From contig CALNXK010000039.1 of assembly GCA_942486035.1 (NCBI GenBank), positions 1,693,501 through 1,757,500 on the forward strand: 64,000 nt of DNA. Reading direction: 5' to 3'. Below the pieces are notes generated by a model. It was not told the origin of the DNA and did not search any database. It saw only the letters and a list, made by a program, of their open reading frames with translations. The stretch is from Porites lobata (lineage: Eukaryota > Cnidaria > Anthozoa > Scleractinia > Poritidae). The translations under genes and the position numbers were made by a program. Of the stretch, positions 21,822 to 32,777 are shown piece after piece (position 1 is the first letter of the stretch; each line of letters begins with the position of its first letter).

Positions 21822-22193
21822 GAGGGCTTAAGCAACGGCGACGGCTACACAAACATCACTTAAAAAGTGAATTCGCGCTGCTTCAAACTTTATCGCGCTC
21901 ATTCCATCTTGTCTAATTCGTCAAATGTTGGCGAATTTTTCTGAAGTTGAAGTCTAAAGGACTGTATCGAAGTTGAGGGCGAAAAAAAGAAAGTCGTTGT
22001 CTTGTGATCATGTCCTCCACAAAACTTGAAATTAGAAACTTTCTCGTCGTAGTCGGGGAACGACGGCAAAGAAATGTACAAAAATGCGTGATGCACGTGC
22101 AAAATTGTTGTTTTGTTGATATAAATCTTTTGCTTTTTTGACGTTGTCGTTGTCGTCGCCTTTGCCTTCGTCGATCGTCGTTGCTTAAGCTCG
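21822..22193. repeat. MITE, GAGCTTAAGCAACGACGACG family, copy 3
   Basis: It starts GGGCTTAAGCAACGGCGACG and ends CGTCGTTGCTTAAGCTCGC. The interior has TTGACGAATTAG-type, GGACATGATC and GTACATTTCTTTG-type blocks on the opposite strand, shared with the copy at 57127. Confidence 0.7.
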
Positions 22194-22772
22194 CTGCTCA
22201 TAGTGTTTTATTTTCGCGACGTCCCTATAGACGTTGTCATTAAATGCTTCTTCTTTCTTTTCTTTATGAACTTTCTTCATTCCCTGAAGAACAGTCCTAA
22301 GTGACATTAGTGTGCTATGAAATAGTGGCGTTTCGTCTTCAATGGCCCTAAACGATACGGTACCATAACCTGCAATTAACCCCGCCCCCCTCTCCTAAAC
22401 GAGTGGAAGAGCATCCCCGTCTTGATCTTTCATGTGGAATTCAAGCCCTGAGCCCAATCCTGGCTCAACCCTCAGCGTCTCATTAATTATACGAGGTCGC
22501 GGGAGAATGGCACGACACTTTTTCACGACAAAAGGGAGGATGCAAGGCAATAGCCGTGTTTGTTTTTCTGTAAGATGGCTGAAAGCTTTAAAAATTTTCA
22601 TCATCTGTAAAAAAGATATATAGCAACTAACGTGAAATAGCCCCTTTAAATCGAATCAGAGAACGTAAACGTTTACTCAAGCTGAGTATATGATTTTAGG
22701 ATGATTTAGCTGATCTTGTTAAAGTTATAAAGCAACTAAGTGCAGTTGCCCGTTGGTTTAAAACGACCTGGA
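22194..22772 (+). other. Upstream flank of the TSP1 gene
   Basis: No gene or clear element was found. The core promoter and 5' UTR of the TSP1 gene should lie here, but no unambiguous TATA box or initiator was identified. Confidence 0.4.
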
Positions 22773-25700
22773 ATGGCGGACATGAAATCGAAAGAAAAAT
22801 GGAGCAAACGAGACGAAGAAATTGTTGCATTCTATATCCCCCAGGAAACGGCTGTTGAAAAGAGAACTCAGGTAAGTAATCCGTAAAATGACCATATTTT
22901 CAGTTTAAAATGCGCGAGTGCGCGATCAGGCGAAAGTCCTGGAGCGAGGGTGAAAGAGAGCGAGACTAAGGAGAGACTCGAAGAATACGCGCCACTTGGT
23001 GTTCTTGCCCCAGTTGTTCAAAAGCTGGATAGCGCTATCTACCTTTTTAACAACTGGGACCTGGTGATCTCGCGCGACTTAATTCCCCCTGTCTGTCCTT
23101 CAGAGATAAAAAAGAGATTCAGTGCAAAATATTACTTTACCAGAGTGCAACTGCGGAACACTCAGCTTGTCAGGGAAACAGTTTTCGACTTTACTTGTTA
23201 CATGTCCCCATGACTTTGATCGAAGAATGCGCTGATTTTGAGAGCAGGCGTTGTTAAAGCGTGAAGAACTCATCTACACTCGCACTAAATGATCTCTTTT
23301 TCGCTTTTGCCTAGTATTTTGGAGCAACTGTCATTCGGCGGATACATTAGAGAGGGGCGTCTAAAAGAAACATAAAAGGGCGGGGGGGGAGGAGGCGTTT
23401 ATTTGAGAGAGGGCGTCCATTAGATCATTATGGAACTTAAGTACCAGACGTTCTTGATTCACGAACGGTCCAGATCCAGTTCTGGCCGCGCAGAACTGGA
23501 TCGGGGACGCGGTTTGCGCGCGAAATGCAAATCATTAAGCGAAAGAACGTGAAACCATCACGAACGCCGACAGAATAATTCAGTTGAAAATGCCTTTCAA
23601 AGATTTGCGTTAAGTTACGAAGAAAACATGATTTCGGACGAAGAATTTCTACTTTTGTATGACGGATACTCCTCTCAACCTGAGAACCAACCTCGTCCCC
23701 AGGGCTTGTCCCTTAAAAAAAATTTTTAAGGGAAAAGCCCTGGGGACGAGGTTGCCTGAGAACTCGCGTTTTGAAGTCCGTGACTGCAGCTCAAGAACGT
23801 CTTGACATGCGCAGTGGCTGTCATGCAGATAAAATACTTCCGGTTGGCGTCCGTGATACCAAGAACGCCTGGTGCTTAAGTTCCCTATTATTTCAAAAGG
23901 TTGAGTTTGATCGTCCGGGTGAACGTAGTCCTGAATAGGACTGTTGTTGTTGACAGTGACTGACGTTTCGACAACCTGTGCGGTAGTCATCTTCACTAAT
24001 GTTACGAGACGGGGTGCAACGTCGGCGCCGCTAATTAGCTTCTGAAACCTACATCTTCACTAATGTTGTTGCATCTAGCCTTAGTGATCACGACATGTTG
24101 ATCGCAGTGAGAAAAAGCTTAATGACGTTGATAGCAGTCAAAATACCACCATGTCGGACAATTGAATGCAGGTTAATTTCATGCAATAACATCACGGCTA
24201 ACAATCCTTCGGACTTTCTGTGATGATCTAACCAGAGATATCCCATGGGATGTTGTTCTGAAATGAAACCGAAAAACGTCAACACTGCCTGGAGTAACTG
24301 GAAACGATCTGTTTTTGAATGTTTGGGTTCGAACACGTTCACCTTTTCCCTATTATAAGCGAAAGATAGTGCGAGAATGTTTAAAATTATTCCATCGAGG
24401 CTCACTAGTGAAACAAAAAAGCCTGCGATTCATCAATCAAATAACAAGACTTTTGATGTTGGGCCTACGAAAAGCAATTCTGAGGTCTGGAGCTGAGGTG
24501 GACTGGACTGGAATCAAGCATTAAAGTGACGGGGTCATCGAAAGGGTCCAAAAACAAGACCCCCAAAAAGATTCCCCCCCCCCCCTCTTTGGAAATGACC
24601 CATCCCCTCCCAAGAAATTAAAATGAGCGGCCTTATTGCAGGGGGTAGGTCATGCAATGCCTTCTGGGTGATCCATTCGCCATTTTGTCTTTTTTTTGTT
24701 GAAGGATGGAAGCTCCTTTTATAATTTGGCTGTGCCTCAGGCAGCCCTATAATGAAATGAAAGTGCCCTTTTGAAAACCACATCGTGTGATATAGGCCAT
24801 ATGTAAAAAGAACTTTAAGATAATCAAAATCTGTGTTATTTTATTTCAGGGAACCGCTGTTGTTCCTCTCATCAAGTTCTTTTCATTCCTCTGCCTCCTT
24901 CTTGGATTTGCTCTATTCGCCCTCCACATGGAATTCCATCCTTCCTTCACTACAGCGTGGTTTAGTAATGCATTAGATGAACCATTAGATATTGGAACCC
25001 TTGACTGGGGACCCGAGACAACAAAACAGACAGATGTCAAACGGGAAGGTAGTGCTGGAGGTAAGTTTATTACATGAAGGTATAGAGTACGTAATAAATG
25101 CTGTTCGAAAATACAGTTGGGGACGTAGACCCAGCCGGACAGAACAGTCGACATTTCGTAACGTCTGCTTTGCTTTCCCCGCAGAATTTGCTACATCCAA
25201 TCAGAAGCACTACCCAGATCTGGGAAGTAACACTTTGTCAGTAGGGAATTTCTGCGCTCGTTTCTAATACGTCATTTTGCAGGGAAACCACCGAAGGCGT
25301 CGCAAAATTTCGGCTCTTTTCTCAAACTAACGTAGATCGTTTCATGGAAAATTATAAAACCGTCAGCCCAAAAATTGGTCGCGGTCGCTTACAAGAGGTT
25401 CGACTTTAGGATTTCCTTTTAATAGTTTCCGTGTGTCAACTGATTTGCTTATTTTTTCCCTCCCTCTGAGAGAAAAGAAACAGCAATTTAGCTCGGACGA
25501 TGTTTTCCAAAGGTTTTAAATCTATTTTTCACCGAATTATTTATTGAATTATTCTTTACCTACCACACCAGAAGTCTTAGATGCCCTGCCGTTGCTGGCG
25601 GTATGGGGTTTATGGGGTCCTTGGAGCGCATGCAGTAAGAAGAAGTACTGTCAGGAAGGACAACAGCATCGCCGCAGAATATGTGTAACTCTCGAGGACT

Positions 25701-28571
25701 CCGCTCACTGCGTGGGTGTTTCCATGGAGGCGCGAGACTGTCCAGCGGCCTCTTGTGTCCATGCATGTAAGCAGTCACTTAGAAACTTAAAGGAGCTCTC
25801 GACTGTCACCAATTTTATCAGAATTTGAACAGTAAGAACTGTCACGAAATTGAGTAAAAGAGAAAAATAATCACTCAAAACGTTAAAAGAAGGTATTAAT
25901 AACACAACAAAAACAAAAATAGGCACCGCTGAACAAACTTGAAGAAGATTAAAACGGGTTCAAATTGTGGGTTTTTGAAAACCTATCTGTTTTTCACAGT
26001 TAATTTTTGCTGTTTCTTAAACGTTAATTGTATGTAATACGTAATGCTTGGGAAGTATATTTGATGGAAAAGATGCTGTGATTTTTTCGTTGAGTAAATT
26101 TTTCGTCAGCGTTAAGTTCCATAGCGCATAAGGAAGCGTAATTGGCGATAACCCGCGACTAAGAACCTGAATTTCTCCAAGTTAGCCAAAAACGGTTCTT
26201 TTTATAAAAAATGGTAGTTAGCACAAGTTTAGGCTATTTAGGTTTTAAATAGGTTCTTACTTTCTGAAGAGTATTTAGTGGTTCAGCTTATTCCTCATAT
26301 AAAATCTGCATACCAAATTAGAAGTTATGAAAAAATGACCATAAAAAGAAGTGAAGCATTGACCTCCAGAACTTTGAAGTCCTACTTCAGAACATAATGT
26401 AAATGTATTGAAATTGTACCAATAATAAATTTATTTGATTTTAAACATTGGTAGTTACATTGCAGTTGGAGTGATAAGACACCTATGTCTCCAAAGAGGA
26501 TTCTGAATCAGTTTTGCCCTATCTTATTTACTAAAGTGTGCGGAAGTTTTTCATAGTTTTTAGAAAATATCTAAATAAGAACCCGGTTTCAAAATAAGTT
26601 TAGGCTAAAAGGGTTCTTATTAAGAGGGGACTTAACTGGTAATTATAGCCTAACGCGGGTTTTTAAACTGATTCAGGTTCTTAGATGCGGGGTTTTACTG
26701 TACTATTAAAATGAACTAGACATGAGCCGTGACACAGCCCTATTTTAAACTGCTGTCTGTACCTGTTTCGAAAAGAAGTGATCAACGAAAGGAAAAATGT
26801 ATCTCCGACCTCTTAAGGGCGTAAAATTCAGGCAAAGATACCATCTCTATGCTTGTTATGCTCCTTCTTAGACTTTCTAGCCTTAACGTCCACGGTGATA
26901 CATGAGCCAACCCACGCCAAAGGATACAGAGGTCACCTGTGCAACTATGCCTCTGTATGCGCGTTTAAGACTTCGAAACATTTGTTTCCCGCTACAGAAC
27001 TACGTCATTTTTTATCATCTTGGCAACTCCTATCATCAGTTAAATATAACGAATAATTTTCACCTTTACAGACAGTACACCGCCCCTTCTCGCAGATCAA
27101 TCACCAGCGCCCGCAACATCGTTTCTCGGTCAGGAGTGTAACGCCACAGTTAAATACTCGGCCAGCGGAAAATACAGTGACCTCGTTCCTAGTGCCGTGA
27201 ATCATCTCTTCCCTTCCGCTAAGAAGATGCTAAAAAGTGGATTCTTTGCTGTACAGGTCCTACCAAAAATTCTAGAGAAAGAGTCTTCAATAACAAAGGT
27301 ACCACTATACAAACAGAAGAAAATAATCAAGGCTCTACTGACTCTCCAAGACCGTATATTAGACTAGCTAGGCACCAAAAGAGCGCATGTGGCTATTTAC
27401 AGAAAACGGGGATGCAATTAGTGGAATTTGTTTTCAACCCCAAAACACCTTGTATATTTTCTCAAACTGTGTTTTTCCTTGAAGTGAAGAAATAAGCAAG
27501 ATCGTCGAAAAGGATCCTCGAAGTATCTTTTGAGGATCATAAACAGTTCTTGTTTAAATTGCTGAAGATGCCCAGGGGTTATTGTTTATACTGGCTCACA
27601 TACCTAAACATTAATGGTAGAATAGTGAAACGTAGCCACAGAAACTTAGACAACTTGTTAGTCACTTAATCAATATTCTGCCAATCACCTAGTCAGTCGC
27701 CATGGCAGCGTTTCCAACTGTCTGTTTTTACACTTTAATTCGTTAGCTTGGCCAGACGGACAGGTGAATAATAAGTCAGTCAGTAAGTCAGTCAGTCTGT
27801 CAGACAATTACCCGGACAGTCGGTTCGGTCGGCCAGTCAGTCAGTTAATCGGTTAGTCAGACAGTTGGTCAGCTGTTAGTCAGACAGTGAAACAGTTAGT
27901 CCGTCATTCGGTCACACAGTCGATCGGTCAGTCAGTCAGTCAGTCAGTCAGACAGTCAGTTAGTCAGCCAGCCAGGTGGCCTGTCAGTCACTCAATCAGT
28001 AATGTCAATCAGTCAATTTCGTTAAATCATCCTAATCAGTGAAAAAGTGTAGGCCTTTTTCAGAAATACCATAATATTCTTTGCTGTCCCTCCAAAATTT
28101 TGCATAAGCATAGTTTTTGATTTCTCTTGGGGTGATTGTAAGTCCCAAGAGAAATTGAAAACAATGCTTGTGCAAAATTTCGGGAGGACAACAAAAAGTA
28201 TTATGGTATTTTTGAAAAAAGCCTGTTCTCACCATGACATTCAGTTAGGCAGTTAGTTAGCTATCAACAGTCAGCAATAATTGCCCAAGGTAATTCAATG
28301 TGTCTATACCTCTCATTGACAGGTATGTTTTGAGCCTTTTGGCCTATGGTCCGTCTCAGCAGCACGAAAAGTGTTCCATCTCAACAGGGCAACCAGAGCA
28401 TCCCTCAAGGAACTTAAATCAAGTCGTCTGGTTGGACTAGCTATATCTCTTCAATCCGACGGGACTTTATACGGGGTACTTTTGGCCACAGGAAGTCCCG
28501 GAGGACTCTACAGTTACGTTTATTACAGGAGATTTCGCGGAAGAAGCTTTCATGAAGAGATATCGTTTTAA
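22773..28571 (+). CDS. Type II membrane protein with one thrombospondin type 1 domain, five exons
   Basis: Exons: 22773-22871, 24850-25060, 25572-25766, 27072-27298, 28323-28571. Splice sites are GT-AG and phases agree, giving 326 residues. The N-terminus (MADMKSKEKWSKRDEE) has no signal peptide. Residues 43-58 (FFSFLCLLLGFALFAL) form one membrane anchor preceded by basic residues, so I infer cytoplasmic N-terminus and extracellular C-terminus. Exon 3 is a single TSP1 repeat: W115, W118 and W121, then six cysteines at 124, 130, 141, 150, 160 and 165, with the usual basic strand (HRRRIC). Exons 4-5 encode about 155 residues of unrecognised globular sequence with a glycosylation sequon at N192 and two further cysteines (191, 246) that could pair. 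TSP1 repeats usually mediate adhesion or matrix binding. I cannot name an orthologue. The introns hold repeats, and a polyadenylation signal follows at 29097. Confidence 0.82.
23008..23073. repeat. MITE, CCCCAGTTGTTCAAA family, deletion derivative
   Basis: GCCCCAGTTGTTCAAAAGC and GGATAGCGCTATC are followed almost at once by the inverted end TTTTTAACAACTGGGACC, so most of the interior has been lost. It lies in intron 1 of the TSP1 gene. Confidence 0.7.
23687..23756. repeat. 70-bp hairpin, CCTCGTCCCCAGGGCTT type
   Basis: AACCTCGTCCCCAGGGCTT and AAGCCCTGGGGACGAGGTT flank an almost perfect AT-rich centre (CTTAAAAA...TTTTTAAG). A half copy (CCTCGTCCCCAGGCTTTCTC) is at about 60273-60292. Confidence 0.75.
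26150..26703. mobile_element. MITE-like element with CCCGCGACTAAGAACCTGAA termini
   Basis: The left end CCCGCGACTAAGAACCTGAA (about 26151) is matched in reverse by TTCAGGTTCTTAGATGCGGG (about 26672). GGTTCTTA/TAAGAACC motifs recur inside. It lies in intron 3 of the TSP1 gene. Confidence 0.6.
27773..28000. repeat. Degenerate CAGT/CGGT tetranucleotide repeat
   Basis: More than 40 units of (C/T)(A/G)GT type, including a pure CAGTCAGTCAGTCAGTCAG run near 27930. A simple-sequence tract in intron 4 of the TSP1 gene. Confidence 0.8.
28031..28236. repeat. Hairpin MITE, CCATAATATTCTTTG family, copy 1
   Basis: The left arm (AGGCCTTTTTCAGAAATACC, then ATAATATTC) is mirrored by GTATTATGGTATTTTTGAAA and AAAGCCT. 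The core GATTTCTCTTGGG...CCCAAGAGAAAT is shared with 29347-29507. It lies in intron 4, 90 bp before the last TSP1-gene exon. Confidence 0.75.
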
Positions 28572-29096
28572 ATGACTGGCAATTTTTTTCCTTACTCCCG
28601 CGGGGTCATTATATTTTTTATCTAGATGCGTCATTGATTGAAGCGTCTTTTTGTATCGCCTCCAAGAAACATCTTCGACCACAGTTTGTAAAAATAGCGT
28701 CGCAATGTAGGCGTACATACATCATCAAAGGTTGCGCATCATTTTGGTTTGAATTCTGTCGCGAAAGGGCAAAATGGTTGGTGGCAGATTTCTTGGGAAA
28801 AGAAACATTTGAAGAACGAGAGAAAAACAAGACAACAACAACAACAAAAGCGGATTCTGAAAAAGACCCAGACCAAATAGAAGGACATCTAGGGAAAACA
28901 ACTATAGGATGAGAAAAGCAAATTAAGATAGTTAATTGCACAATAATAGAAATGGCCTCTTTTGTGAGAAACGTGTAGGAGGACTTTGAACCAAATGCAC
29001 CCTTCTGGGTCAAACTCTGACCCCTCCTCTATAAGTAGAACGCTATTCTCTTTTCGGGTAAAGAGCTTCTTTGCCGACACACATGATCATGACGCT

Positions 29097-29106
29097 AATA
29101 AATAAA
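29097..29106 (+). terminator. Polyadenylation signal of the TSP1 gene
   Basis: Overlapping AATAAATAAA about 525 bp after the stop codon, followed by GT- and T-rich sequence at 29125-29140. This implies a 3' UTR of roughly 28572-29125. Confidence 0.5.
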
Positions 29107-29346
29107 GCATTTTTATAAAATCATGACAGTTTTTTTTTGTTAAAAATGAAGTCAATTGTATTTCAGCATACCCGGCATTCAATACAATTTAAAACGTCCT
29201 CAACGTTGATGACATTATTTATAACGACAAAATATAATAGTTTTTTGAATTTAAGGAATTTTTTGTCGGTAAAATGCATGATTGCACGGTATCGTACGAT
29301 TTGGTGTCAGTGTACTAGTAGTAACGTCATTGGTTATTTTCACCGA

Positions 29347-29507
29347 GACCATAATGCACCTTGTTTAATCCCCCCCCCACAAAAAAAATGCATACCCTTT
29401 GTTTCCGATTTCTCCTGGGTATTACAAACCTCCCAAGAGAAATCGAAGGCAATGCACTGGTATGCAAACTTTTGGGGGTAAACAAGGTCCATTATGGTAT
29501 CGTTCAA
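29347..29507. repeat. Hairpin MITE, CCATAATGCACC family, copy 2
   Basis: GACCATAATGCACCTTGTTT with a C-run is mirrored by GGGGGTAAACAAGGTCCATT and ATGGTATCG. The core GATTTCTCCTGGG...CCCAAGAGAAAT matches the element at 28031-28236. Confidence 0.7.
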
Positions 29508-30040
29508 AATGGTCAATTTGTGTGTTTGCGTTCAGTGTTCCCTCAATGTCATACATTGAGTCATTCATTTTGCAAGATTCAAAGACAATTTTTTAACGCC
29601 ATATAACGGAGAGTGACTTAGAATTTTCTTCAAGCACGTTCGAGAAAAAATGAATGATTTGAAAGCGAAGTGAAAGACATGGAACTCGCAGTTGACGTCA
29701 CAATGACCTTTTGCCCAAAAAAAGTGGTGGTTAGCAATGAAATAAAAAAATAAAATAATAAGAAAAGAATAGAAACACACAAATAAAAAAAGGCGCGTGT
29801 TAAAATGCCTTGGAAAAGGTATAAAAGGTGGTAGTATGATTTATTTCATGTACTTTAAAAGAGATGATATAATTTACAAAATTCAATTAAAGCAATCAAG
29901 AAAAAGGCATCTACAACATGCACGCCACCAAGCATTGTCTTGATGGTGCAGAGACTGGAGCGTCCTGGATGCGTAAAATGCTAAAAGTTTGGAGCGCCTT
30001 AGATTTCTGATTCAATCATTCTAGTTGTAAAGAGAGGCGT
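29508..30040. other. Intergenic sequence and 3' flank of the RING-CH gene
   Basis: No further gene is seen. TTTATT at 29840-29845 (AATAAA on the minus strand) lies about 195 bp past the RING-CH gene stop and is a candidate polyadenylation signal. Confidence 0.45.
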
Positions 30041-32777
30041 TTACAATTGTCGTAGTTCTACGACCTTTTCTTTCGATTGCCTCGTGGGAATGATCAGAAC
30101 GAGTTCTCTACTCAAATCTAACATCTTGCGAAAAACCTTGAAACCAAACACGGTGAAGGTAAGGGAGGAGGCAAACAAAACCAACGTAAATAATAACAGC
30201 AGCACTAGAAGAAGGCTGTAAACCTGGCTTCTCGGCTCGTCAGTCACTTCCTCTGTTTCGTGTAGAATACTGTTAAAAAAACTGCTAGTTATTTTGATGA
30301 CGTAGTAGAGAAATGGAATCTCTAGTAGCAGGAGAAAAAAGTTGATCAGTCCCAGGACAAGCACGCCCTTTTCACTGCCGCTTAGCATGCCGAAAACATT
30401 TCCAAATTGAAGCTGAAATTTAATATGAGAAGAGATGTTACCTACATGTACTAACTTTTCTATTACTGCGTTTTTGTTTTCCTAGCAGTAAGCACTTGCA
30501 GTCCTCACACATAGAGTTACAGCTGTAAATGACCTTTCCTTGCTCTTATCCATCCCGTGCGAGCCTTTTCAAAGCTCATGATTCGATAGAGCGCCTGTTC
30601 AGATCGGCGAAACGACGGGACAAAATTCTGGTTGGGATGTTAATGGAACACACATTTCACTGGAAAATTCCCGGGAATAAGTGGAATTTTGAAAAAGTAG
30701 TCCTGTTTTCCCGTTGGAAGTTTTCCGGTGAGAAAGCATGTCCCATTTACGAGTTTTCGCAAGAAATCACCACTTCCAGGCTATTCACGGCGACATCTTT
30801 ACCACCATTTTGAATTTTAGTGAGAAGAGCATAAACGAATGGAACTTGTGTCAAATGGAACACGCTCACTCGATGGACCTTTACATGGAAGTTTTCGAAA
30901 GTTTTTGGCCCCTTATATCGTTAGTTTTTACTTATCTGACGTATGTCAAAATCACTAAAGCGAGTGAGAATTTTCTGTAAGTCATAAAAACTGATGATAA
31001 TAATAAAATTCCAGTAATGCAAAATTAAAACAATAACCAACCTCATTAAAGGGCTTAAACCTCCTCTTGATCACAAACTTAAAATGACATAATTCACAGG
31101 TGTCCTGATTACGCATGTTCAGCCACTTCTCCATGCAGAACTTGTGAACGAAACCGAGGCTACCCCTGCATTCACAGGGGCTAACAAGGAGTTCTCCAAC
31201 ATCCTTATTACTGGAATTCCCGGATATTTGGCAGATCCGACAAGTTGGTGCAGTAATTTCCACTGAATGACTGCTAAGGCAGTCAATTGATAATACCTTT
31301 TAAGTCAAAAGAATACGTTTTATCAGAACCTGATAACTCGAAGCCGAGGCATCTCCCATTCATATCAGACCCATGTCACGCGAGGGCGCGGCGTTTTCAC
31401 GGACCGGTTTATTATTGTTTTGCGATACGTTTTAGAGCCATTTTCCTGCGAAAATGGAAGGCTCCACTCGGTCTGTGAGCGTATTTGAGGTATACGATGT
31501 GAAAAAGGAAAACTAAAACTCATTAAAAAGTTAATAGGTCTGTAGGTTTTATCTGACTGAAGTACTTGGTAGAGGTTGTAAATTGGCGGGCAAAATTGTT
31601 CTTAAAATAAACTACAGGTCGGTGAAAATGGCGTGAAAAGAGTGCACAGTGACTGAAGCTGCTTGTTACTCGCTCCGCGGTTATGGACTGCTGACCGTTG
31701 AAAGTCCATTAATTGGCCACCCTCAAGGTACCAGCCTTGTAGCGGCTACTTAATGGAGGATGGGCGCTCAAAAGAGGTTCGTCATAAGTTATCATACTGC
31801 ATGAGCATAATCTTTGCTGAAACAGCACTTTATTATGAATCAAATACTTGAAGGGAGCTGCAGCATTACTGGGCCACAATCTCCGGTGTCACGTTCTATC
31901 TCAGGACTGTATTTTCCTTCACCATATTCAGCTTGAAATAAAGGGAAACTCAGTGTAACAAGCGCTTGGTGGCCTCTAAACAGAGGTGACGACAAAAGGA
32001 AAACTTAGCTCGTAGGCACGACCAAAAGGTGGACGCGGCCGCTTAATGGAAGTTTAAATGTATGTTTAAGAGTTGTCAATGCAGGAGCAAAAAGCGAATT
32101 TTATTTCCAATGTCTTGCGACGAACATGACGCAAAAAGAAAAAAAAAAGAGCGACAAAATTGATGAAGCCGGCATTTAACTGACTATTTCGGGTCGTCTT
32201 AAAACTACAACCACGTTTTTAAAAGGCGGGATAGCCTCTGAGGAAAGTCAGTATAGATGTACTGTGTTCATGGTTAGAAAGAGGCACCGCTTAAACAGAG
32301 TGATGCGTATATATAGTACTGCTTTCCTACGTTTGCCAGAATTGATACTAAAGGAAGCACGCCCTGATGGCATTTCATCTTTACAATCACTTCTTGACGG
32401 GCATTGCTTTCATTCATTGTTCCTTCTTCTTAATTTCTTTTCTCACTTTTTCTCATTCAGGCAGAATAAAGGTGGTGCATTTAATTTATGCTCATTTATG
32501 CTCATTATTTGCATTAGTAATTAAACCCGTACTTTTTATAATTACTCTCTGGCTTCGGTCTTCAAAACTTTTCAGTATGTTTGACCACTGCAAAATGAGT
32601 TAAACTGAAACGATTCATAACTACTTAAGACTTTTGAAACCGGGGCCTTAAAAATGAATCTTTGCGAACATAAATTTGAAGACTGGAAAAGGCATATAGT
32701 AGACAAAAACTCACCGATTGGTGTTGTTCACTTGTAGCTTGGAAACTATCTTCAGAAGGGATGTCTTTTAGCTCCAT
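30041..32777 (-). CDS. MARCH-type RING-CH E3 ubiquitin ligase with two membrane segments, three exons
   Basis: Exons on the minus strand: 32777-32715, 31296-31042, 30412-30041. Joined in phase they give 229 residues, a length similar to MARCH2/3 proteins. Residues 40-91 form the RING-CH (C4HC3) finger: C40-x2-C43, C62-x-C64, H72-x2-C75 and C88-x2-C91, with the conserved W79. Residues about 123-145 and 171-195 are two hydrophobic helices with a short loop between them, the usual MARCH topology with both ends cytosolic. Such ligases ubiquitinate membrane proteins in endosomes, Golgi or ER. Exons 2 and 3 are secure. Exon 1 (starting MELKDIPSEDS) rests on a strong GTGAGT donor and matching phase. 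The exon 2 acceptor is then AAAG after a T-rich tract, which is not ideal. A CAG acceptor at about 31263 would require a different upstream exon. The gene is divergent from the SEC23IP-like gene. Confidence 0.83.

Noticed and set aside
27773..28000. Regular short repeats that could suggest a CRISPR-like or satellite array
   Set aside because: It is a degenerate four-base microsatellite with no spacer structure, in a eukaryotic intron.
28618..29013. 131-codon minus-strand frame
   Set aside because: It is antisense to the probable 3' UTR of the TSP1 gene, with no recognisable motif, splice context or coding bias.
30529..30980. Plus-strand frames inside the RING-CH gene intron
   Set aside because: No domain, no good splice sites and Phe/Lys-rich chance composition; they lie in intron 2 of a minus-strand gene.
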